A stretch of DNA of 6,499 nt from Nanobdellota archaeon (GTDB lineage Archaea > Nanobdellota > Nanobdellia > Woesearchaeales > GW2011-AR9), in contig JAUYPT010000022.1 in the NCBI GenBank assembly GCA_030695685.1, positions 1-6,499 of the forward strand. Reading direction: 5' to 3'. Below, piece by piece: positions 1 to 4,389 of the stretch. The notes under the pieces are model-generated. The model had not been told where the DNA came from. It ran no database searches and saw only the letters and a program-made list of their open reading frames with translations. Numbering within the stretch: position 1 is the stretch's first letter; each line of letters starts with the position of its first letter. A program made the position numbers and the translations under genes.

Positions 1-1
1 T

Positions 2-85
2 ACTGTTACCAAAAATATAGCGGTGGTTGTCAATGATGTCAATGTCGCGCCAGAAATTGGTGATATTATTGTAGAAAAGAATTAA
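2..85 (+). CDS. C-terminal tail of an Ig/cadherin-like extracellular protein (5' end outside window)
   Basis: An open frame enters from the left edge and stops at TAA 83-85, giving 27 residues. The tail has a strand-rich stretch (IAVVVNDVNV) followed by an N-V-N-x-A-P linker. The next gene uses the same style of linker between its domains (NVNQKP twice, KNQAP, FNRQP). The tail therefore probably belongs to a neighbouring protein of the same multi-domain surface family. The protein ends about ten residues into what would be the next domain (EIGDIIVEKN), so the last repeat is either vestigial or cut off. T-rich sequence follows the stop. The identity of the rest of the protein cannot be seen. 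Confidence 0.6.
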   Translation, partial: TVTKNIAVVVNDVNVAPEIGDIIVEKN

Positions 86-88
86 TCA

Positions 89-105
89 TTTTTTATTTTC
101 TTTTT
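89..105 (+). terminator. T-tract, possible archaeal terminator
   Basis: T6, T4 and T5 runs separated by single bases start 4 bases after the TAA at 83-85. Archaeal RNA polymerase terminates at such T-tracts without a hairpin. The next gene begins at 126 with a ribosome binding site and no obvious promoter of its own, so termination here may be partial or absent. Confidence 0.3.
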
Positions 106-114
106 GACTGCAAA

Positions 115-120
115 AGAGGG
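115..120 (+). promoter_or_regulatory. Shine-Dalgarno site for the 599-residue gene
   Basis: AGAGGG ends 5 bases before the ATG at 126 and fixes that start. Its presence suggests the gene is translated from an internal position of a longer mRNA. The other starts in this window that have TATA boxes about 26-27 bases upstream lack any such site. Confidence 0.65.
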
Positions 121-125
121 ATTCC

Positions 126-1925
126 ATGAACATTAAAAACAGTAAAATTATTGTAATGATCATCATCATCGTCATTTCCCTCACCGGAGTTCTTGCAGTT
201 TCAAAGACGTTTAGCGTCCAGGAAACAGAGTTAGTACGGCTTAAAACAAATACTCTTGACAAGGATAACGATACAGTCAATATTACGTACTCTCTCCCAT
301 TAAACAGCAGCGGAGAATGGCAGACAGGATATAATGATGCCGGGATGTATTCCATTAAAATTACAGCATCAGATCACAAAGATACAACTACTGAATCAGT
401 AACCTTAATTGTCGAAGAAAAAAATCAGGCGCCGTCGATAGATCATCCTCCAATAACAGTATCCGAAGGAGAAATAGTCGCACTTGATTTTCCAGAAGTA
501 GATGCTGATGGTGATCGCCTCAGCTACAGTTTTGAACCGCCAGTGAATGAACAGGGAGTGTGGCAGACAACCTCTGCCGATGCCGGAAAGTATCAATTTA
601 AAGCCAGTGTATCAGACGGGGAATTAACATCACTTTTAGATCTAGATGTTACCGTTTTAAACCGTGATCAAGAAGTGGTCCTGAATATTCCAGATACAAT
701 CGAAGCGTACGAAAATCAAAAGCTGGAATTAGTGATCAATGCAGTTGATCCTGATGGCGATGACCCTTTCATGAATGTCATTAATTTACCGGAAGGTGCC
801 TCATTTGACAGTGAAACTAAAATTTTCAGCTGGACGCCTTCGTTTGACACTGTTAAAAGAACAGGGGGCATTGTTAGCACTGCCCTCAATGCACTCCGGC
901 TTGAAAATACATTTATTGCAGAAAAAGATTTCCCGCCGCTGGCGATCGAACTTTGCAGCAGCGATGAATGTACAGTGACAGAAATTCCAGTAAAAGTGTA
1001 CAACGTTAATCAAAAACCGATGCTGGACATCCCTGAAAACATTGTCATCAAGGAAACAGAAGGAATAACATTAAAAGCTGCTGCAGTCGATCCTGACGGG
1101 GATGTGGTCCATTATTCATTTTCTCCGCCATTGGAACAATGGCAAGGATCATGGAAAACAAAGTATGGAGATCGAGGAGAATATAATCTTACTGTTACTG
1201 CGAGCGATGGGAAATTGGAGGAAGTTGTTCCTGTTACAATTACTGTTCTCCCTTTCAACAGACAACCGCATCTTACAATCAAACATGATGAGCTTACAGT
1301 CAATGAAGGAGAATTAGTTGAGTTTTCCGTTAGTGCCAGTGATCCAGACAATGATACACTAACAACCTCCGTTCTCAACCTTCCGCCAGGAGCAACATTC
1401 AACGATGGTATCTTCTCCTGGACGCCGCCATCAACTACTGTTACTAACCGAAGCACCCGTTGGGAAGATAACCTCATCAGCAGTGTTGCTTTTGTTAACA
1501 AAGTATTAAGCAGCGAAAGCAACATCCGCTGGGTAGAATTCATGGTCAGTGATGGTGAATATGAGGTTATCCATCCTGTTAAACTAACGGTGAAAAATGT
1601 TAATCAAAAACCACAGCTGATTGATTTCCTCCCCTTGTCAACCATAACCGCCCGGGTTCATGAACCGTTGTTATTCCATATTGCCGCCAAAGATAATGAT
1701 CAGGATACACTATCCTACGAATGGAGTTTTAGTTTCCATGAGTCTAAAGTGAAAGGCACGGATACAATTGAAAGAACATTTATCACGCCTGGCAAAAAAA
1801 AGATCTTGGTAACCGTTAACGATGGGCGGGAAAAAATCGTCAAAGAGTGGACGATAGATATCCTTGAACAAGCTGTAAAACCTATTGATCCTGATAATTT
1901 TAAAGTGTATGTTTTCGAGGGGTGA
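126..1925 (+). CDS. Secreted or membrane-tethered multidomain Ig/cadherin-like protein with a terminal PKD-like domain
   Basis: The 599-residue protein probably has a structural or adhesive role at the cell surface. Residues 8-24 are a strongly hydrophobic segment after a basic start: a signal peptide (possible cleavage after A24 in V-L-A) or membrane anchor. The rest is beta-rich tandem domains, roughly 28-97, 104-178, 185-292, 300-376, 383-490 and 497-580. Domains 1, 2 and 4 share G-x-W-x-T followed by D-x-G-x-Y and a terminal ASD/SDG turn. Domains 3 and 5 are longer, with LPxGAxF and FSWTP motifs as in He_PIG/cadherin-like folds, plus an insertion of about 30 residues. The last domain is PKD-like (YEWSF, TPGKKKILVTVND). 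Acidic DADGD, DPDGD and DPDND motifs suggest calcium sites. The only cysteines are C277 and C282. No catalytic domain is visible. The start is set by AGAGGG 5 bases upstream; the stop is TGA. The family assignment is by motif only. Confidence 0.9.
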   Translation: MNIKNSKIIVMIIIIVISLTGVLAVSKTFSVQETELVRLKTNTLDKDNDTVNITYSLPLNSSGEWQTGYNDAGMYSIKITASDHKDTTTESVTLIVEEKNQAPSIDHPPITVSEGEIVALDFPEVDADGDRLSYSFEPPVNEQGVWQTTSADAGKYQFKASVSDGELTSLLDLDVTVLNRDQEVVLNIPDTIEAYENQKLELVINAVDPDGDDPFMNVINLPEGASFDSETKIFSWTPSFDTVKRTGGIVSTALNALRLENTFIAEKDFPPLAIELCSSDECTVTEIPVKVYNVNQKPMLDIPENIVIKETEGITLKAAAVDPDGDVVHYSFSPPLEQWQGSWKTKYGDRGEYNLTVTASDGKLEEVVPVTITVLPFNRQPHLTIKHDELTVNEGELVEFSVSASDPDNDTLTTSVLNLPPGATFNDGIFSWTPPSTTVTNRSTRWEDNLISSVAFVNKVLSSESNIRWVEFMVSDGEYEVIHPVKLTVKNVNQKPQLIDFLPLSTITARVHEPLLFHIAAKDNDQDTLSYEWSFSFHESKVKGTDTIERTFITPGKKKILVTVNDGREKIVKEWTIDILEQAVKPIDPDNFKVYVFEG

Positions 1926-1927
1926 AG

Positions 1928-1984
1928 ATGATGTATTGGAATTCTCTATTTCTTCCAGTATGTTATCTTGATCAAATGAATTAA
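1928..1984 (+). CDS. Possible 18-residue micro-ORF directly after the surface-protein gene
   Basis: ATG-ATG begins 2 bases after the TGA at 1923-1925 and runs 18 codons to TAA (MMYWNSLFLPVCYLDQMN). A strong Shine-Dalgarno-like GAGGGGTGA lies at 1917-1925, so translational coupling is possible. The peptide is hydrophobic and unrecognised. The purine-rich site also encodes the last residues of the upstream protein and may be accidental. This is a tentative entry. Confidence 0.2.
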   Translation: MMYWNSLFLPVCYLDQMN

Positions 1985-2006
1985 AACGGTATATTTAAGC
2001 AAAATG

Positions 2007-2014
2007 TTTATAAA
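2007..2014 (+). promoter_or_regulatory. TATA box of a leaderless promoter for the EF-hand gene
   Basis: TTTATAAA is centred about 26 bases before the ATG at 2037, the spacing expected when transcription starts at or next to the start codon. An A-rich GCAAAATG just upstream could be the TFB recognition element. No Shine-Dalgarno sequence lies before the ATG, which agrees with a leaderless mRNA. Confidence 0.6.
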
Positions 2015-2036
2015 GTAATCACTCTTTAATAGTAAA

Positions 2037-2474
2037 ATGATACACACATTAGCTCTTAATTATGTACTAGCGTTAGGATTAGCAGGAAGTTCTACAGTTA
2101 ATTATAATGCTAAGACGCCTTTTGTAGTCCCTGAAAATAAGCCTGCTTCTGTTCCAACAATCGAAGATTGCCAGTATAATGATACTGAAAAAATTGACTT
2201 AAACAAAATAATGGAAGATGTTAATATTTCCGAAAAAGACTGCGCTAAAACTGTTGTCGCACAGTACGCTTTAGATTTTCTCAACAAAAATACGGCAACC
2301 GTTGATTATGATCACGCTAGAACCACAAAGACTGCGTACAAGGTCAATGATCTTATTGCAGAAGCTTTACAGAACGATTCCTTCCGCCAAGCTGTAATCG
2401 AAACTGACCGGAATTATGATGGAACAGTAGATTATAAAGAAGCAAAGAATATTGCTGATTTTTTGAATTATTAA
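2037..2474 (+). CDS. Small secreted EF-hand (calcium-binding) protein
   Basis: The 145-residue protein has a hydrophobic N-terminus (about residues 4-18, LALNYVLALGLAG) that can act as a Sec signal, though it lacks a basic start. The key element is a canonical 12-residue EF-hand loop at residues 124-135 (nucleotides 2406-2441): D124, N126, D128, G129, T130, D132 and E135 occupy the expected ligand positions. A second, degenerate loop lies at about 83-94 (NKNTATVDYDHA), one residue short and missing some acidic ligands. This gives an EF-hand pair or a dockerin-like layout. C45 and C69 could form a disulfide. A partner is not visible, but the neighbouring Ig-domain proteins also carry calcium-type motifs. 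It has its own leaderless promoter. No enzyme signature is seen; the exact family is unknown. Confidence 0.85.
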   Translation: MIHTLALNYVLALGLAGSSTVNYNAKTPFVVPENKPASVPTIEDCQYNDTEKIDLNKIMEDVNISEKDCAKTVVAQYALDFLNKNTATVDYDHARTTKTAYKVNDLIAEALQNDSFRQAVIETDRNYDGTVDYKEAKNIADFLNY

Positions 2475-2510
2475 TTACTTTCTGCGGATCATATTTATTG
2501 AGACAATACC

Positions 2511-2519
2511 TTAATAAAA
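2511..2519 (+). promoter_or_regulatory. Weak TATA-like box before the helicase fragment
   Basis: TTAATAAAA is centred about 25 bases before the ATG at 2540, and no Shine-Dalgarno sequence precedes that ATG. The geometry matches the other leaderless promoters here, but the match to the TATA consensus is weaker. If real, it would mean the truncated helicase is expressed from its own start. Confidence 0.3.
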
Positions 2520-2539
2520 CCACGTCTTTCTGAAGATTT

Positions 2540-3037
2540 ATGGCAGACGACCTTCATCGTGTAGCGTTAGAAACAATTACTATCGGCAAACAAGCAATCA
2601 TTTTCCTGCCCAGTAAATCCAGCGCCGAAAAGACAGCAGAAGAGATTGCCAAAAAAACAGCTTTTTTTCTCCCTGAATTAGGACAGGAAATACTCACTGC
2701 AGTAAGTACACCAACAAGCCAATGCAGAAGACTTTCCCACTGCGTTAAAAAAGGCATTGCTTTCCATCATTCCGGATTAACCAGCAAACAAAAAGATACC
2801 ATTGAGGAATCATTCAAAGCAGGAAAAATAAGAATTATCTGCTCTACACCAACGCTTGCTGCCGGCCTTAGCCTGCCAGTCTTCAGGGTGATCATCAAAA
2901 GCCTCAAGCGATATACCGGGCGCTGGGGGATGGATTGGATACCAGTGTTAGAATATTTACAAATGGCTGGACGGGCCGGACGCCCTGAGTACGAATCGTA
3001 TGGCGAAGCAATTACTATTGCCAAAAGCGACGCTTAG
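2540..3037 (+). CDS. hel308: Hel308 RecA2 (helicase C-terminal) domain fragment
   Basis: This 165-residue fragment is the second RecA-like domain of a Ski2-family DNA helicase. Visible motifs are motif IV region AIIFLPSKSSAEK (about 19-31), GIAFHHSGL (72-80), motif V STPTLAAGLSLP (102-113) and motif VI QMAGRAGRP (141-149) with its arginine-finger-type residues. The order and spacing match archaeal Hel308/Hjm. The ATG at 2540 falls at the start of this domain, and the stop TAG 3035-3037 falls at the junction to the winged-helix domain, so the fragment is almost exactly one domain. Alone it lacks the nucleotide-binding Walker A and DEAH motifs and should not hydrolyse ATP. It could act only by pairing with a separate RecA1 chain or through readthrough. 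Confidence 0.8.
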   Translation: MADDLHRVALETITIGKQAIIFLPSKSSAEKTAEEIAKKTAFFLPELGQEILTAVSTPTSQCRRLSHCVKKGIAFHHSGLTSKQKDTIEESFKAGKIRIICSTPTLAAGLSLPVFRVIIKSLKRYTGRWGMDWIPVLEYLQMAGRAGRPEYESYGEAITIAKSDA

Positions 3038-3109
3038 AAAGAAGAAATTTATGACAAGTACATCTGCGGCGTTCCGGAAGAAATCTATTCCAAATTAGCA
3101 GTAGAGCCA

Positions 3110-4084
3110 GTGTTACGAACCTATTTATTATCGCTTATTTCCTCAGGCATTATCCGTGACCAGCAATCAATGACAGAATTCTTCCGTAAAACGTTCTGGG
3201 CACAGCAGTACAATGATTTTGAACAGCTGCAAAAAATCATGGATCGGATGCTCTCCCTGCTGACAACCTGGGGATTTGTTCAGGGTAATGATGATCTACA
3301 ACAAAAACAAGAGCTGTTTGTCAGCGCCGGAAGTTTAACATCAAAAATAAGTACAGGAAAATTGCAGGCAACAGTAGTAGGAAAACGAATTTCAGAATTA
3401 TATATCGATCCTCTGACAGCAGATCATATACTACAATGCCTCCAAAATTTTAGCAAGGAAAAAAATACGTTTTCAGTATTGCAGATGATTTCGTATACAC
3501 TAGAGATGCGTCCGTTATTACGAGTCAAAGCCAAAGAAACGGATCAGATTCAAGAAGAATTAGTAAAACTCTCTGACCTTCTGCTTCACCCGGAGCCAAG
3601 CGCATTTGATCTTAATTATGAAGAATTCATCAATTCTATTAAAACGGCGCTCTTTTTTGAATCGTGGATTAATGAAAAAGATGAAGATTACCTCTTAGAA
3701 ACATTTGACGTTCGTCCCGGTGAGATCAGAGTAAAGCAGGAAACGGCAGACTGGCTGTTGTACGCGAGCGAAGAATTAGCGCAGATCTTGCAGTATCGGG
3801 AAGCTGTCAAGGAAATTAAAAAACTACGAATCCGCATCCAGCACGGTGTTAAAGAAGACCTTCTTCCGCTGCTGCAATTAAAAGGAATCGGCAGAATCCG
3901 TGCTCGTAAGTTAGTTACCAACAGCATTAAAAGCCTCGGCGACCTTAAAAAAATTGATCTTACGACGCTAAGCCAAATTCTCGGCCAAAAAGTTGCTGCT
4001 GATGTCAAAGTACAGTTAGGGCAGGAAATAAAAGAAGTGCCGAAAGGCACACGAAAAGGACAGTTAAGTTTGGAGAAGTTTTAA
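3110..4084 (+). CDS. hel308: Hel308 C-terminal half: winged helix, ratchet, helix-hairpin-helix, PIP-like tail
   Basis: The frame is open from 3038, straight after the TAG. The first conventional start is GTG 3110, but that codon is the valine of the conserved AVEPVLR stretch and is a poor start; 324 residues follow from there. Features seen: winged-helix/domain 4 region with KRISELYIDPLTA (about 92-104), a ratchet-like helical bundle with KTALFFESWINE (178-189) and RPGEIRVKQETADWLLYA (202-219), then a helix-hairpin-helix with LLPLLQLKGIGRIRARKL (251-268). The extreme C-terminus QLSLEKF (318-324) fits the Q-x-x-L-x-x-F core of a PCNA-interacting peptide. Hel308 is known to bind PCNA in Pyrococcus. 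In Hel308 these domains grip DNA and drive 3'-5' unwinding at stalled forks. The stop is TAA. Confidence 0.75.
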   Translation: MLRTYLLSLISSGIIRDQQSMTEFFRKTFWAQQYNDFEQLQKIMDRMLSLLTTWGFVQGNDDLQQKQELFVSAGSLTSKISTGKLQATVVGKRISELYIDPLTADHILQCLQNFSKEKNTFSVLQMISYTLEMRPLLRVKAKETDQIQEELVKLSDLLLHPEPSAFDLNYEEFINSIKTALFFESWINEKDEDYLLETFDVRPGEIRVKQETADWLLYASEELAQILQYREAVKEIKKLRIRIQHGVKEDLLPLLQLKGIGRIRARKLVTNSIKSLGDLKKIDLTTLSQILGQKVAADVKVQLGQEIKEVPKGTRKGQLSLEKF

Positions 4085-4087
4085 ATA
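4079..4087 (+). promoter_or_regulatory. TATA box of a leaderless promoter for the small-gene pair
   Basis: TTTTAAATA contains the archaeal consensus TTTAAATA and is centred 27 bases before the ATG at 4110. It overlaps the TAA stop of the helicase (4082-4084). No Shine-Dalgarno sequence lies before 4110, so the transcript is probably leaderless. Confidence 0.6.
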
Positions 4088-4088
4088 C

Positions 4089-4099
4089 TTTTTTTCTTT
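4089..4099 (+). terminator. T7-C-T3 tract after the helicase gene
   Basis: A run of seven T, one C and three T starts 5 bases after the helicase stop. It fits archaeal T-tract termination. It sits between the TATA box and the start of the next gene, so termination and initiation signals share about 30 bases. Confidence 0.4.
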
Positions 4100-4109
4100 C
4101 CCTCGTACC

Positions 4110-4253
4110 ATGGTCATCCGTAAAATACCACATAAACAAGTCTGGACTCTCAAAAGCAAAAAGACGGGAAAATTATTAGGAAAATTCCGCAGCAAAAAAG
4201 CAGCCATGAAGCGAGAACGGCAAATTCAATTCTTCAAGAGGATGAAAAGATGA
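4110..4253 (+). CDS. Small, very basic 47-residue protein (phage/archaeal-type hypothetical)
   Basis: ATG 4110 to TGA 4251-4253. The protein is rich in Lys and Arg. Its central pattern (W-T-L-x-S-K-K-T-G-K-x-L-G, then FRSKKAAMKRERQIQFFKR) resembles short uncharacterised proteins common in viruses and candidate-phylum genomes with SKKTGKxLG followed by a charged helix ending QxxFFK. That resemblance is from memory of the pattern and gives no function. The charge suggests nucleic-acid or ribosome contact, which is inference. The start is supported by the TATA box 27 bases upstream. Its stop overlaps the next start as ATGA, indicating translational coupling. Confidence 0.7.
   Translation: MVIRKIPHKQVWTLKSKKTGKLLGKFRSKKAAMKRERQIQFFKRMKR
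4237..4241 (+). promoter_or_regulatory. Shine-Dalgarno site for the 45-residue gene
   Basis: AGAGG lies 8 bases before the ATG at 4250, inside the end of the preceding gene. As the second gene of an operon, it has a ribosome binding site while the first gene does not. Confidence 0.5.
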
Positions 4254-4387
4254 GCTTACAAGATTTCTGGGACGATTTTTTCAAGAGAAAGAAGAAAAAG
4301 AAAAAAGGAGATCAGTGGGAAATCGAAGAAGACGGCACCCATCCTGTCCATGAAAAATATACCAAAGAAGGTATCATTAAAGAGTAA
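4250..4387 (+). CDS. 45-residue charged protein with a polylysine run (unknown)
   Basis: ATG 4250 overlaps the previous stop (ATGA 4250-4253); TAA is at 4385-4387. It has three parts: an aromatic, acidic N-terminus (MSLQDFWDDFF), a basic run of K-R-K6 at 12-19, and a mixed charged tail (QWEIEEDG, HPVHEKYTKEGIIKE). No known domain is recognised. The FWDDFF segment followed by lysines could form an amphipathic helix that touches membrane or nucleic acid, but this is speculative. The operon link to the basic 47-residue protein suggests a joint role. Its stop codon is 2 bases from the stop of the convergent permease gene. Confidence 0.65.
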   Translation: MSLQDFWDDFFKRKKKKKKGDQWEIEEDGTHPVHEKYTKEGIIKE

Positions 4388-4389
4388 AC

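Larger units (their letters stand above)
2540..4084 (+). pseudogene. hel308: Hel308 (Hjm) helicase locus: first RecA domain missing, one in-frame TAG
   Basis: One reading frame covers RecA2, winged helix, ratchet and helix-hairpin-helix regions of the Ski2-like DNA helicase Hel308, interrupted only by TAG at 3035-3037. The 24 codons between the TAG and the first later start candidate (GTG 3110) encode typical Hel308 sequence (KEEIYDKYICG, YSKLAVEPV), so the two halves were one gene. The locus has 514 codons including the TAG, against about 700-720 residues for full Hel308. RecA1, with Walker A and the DEAH-type box, is absent; an in-frame TGA at 2531-2533 closes the frame just upstream. As seen it cannot encode a complete ATPase. 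Options are a decaying gene, a split gene with RecA1 elsewhere, TAG readthrough, or sequence error. No other stop or frameshift is visible. Confidence 0.75.

Noticed and set aside
1112..1543. 143-codon open frame on the minus strand
   Set aside because: It lies wholly opposite the surface-protein gene, whose domains are clear. It has no ribosome site or recognisable domain and reflects codon bias of the real gene.
3072..3079. TTCCGGAA palindrome downstream of the in-frame TAG as a possible recoding element
   Set aside because: An 8-base palindrome is too short for a convincing structure and lies within conserved codons; no larger stem could be built around it.
3110..3112. GTG as a genuine start of a separate helicase C-terminal protein
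   Set aside because: The codon is the valine of a conserved Hel308 stretch, there is no ribosome site or TATA box at the right distance, and conserved in-frame sequence continues upstream to the TAG.
3688..4050. 120-codon open frame on the minus strand
   Set aside because: It is antisense to the conserved Hel308 C-terminal domains, and its sequence resembles no protein family.
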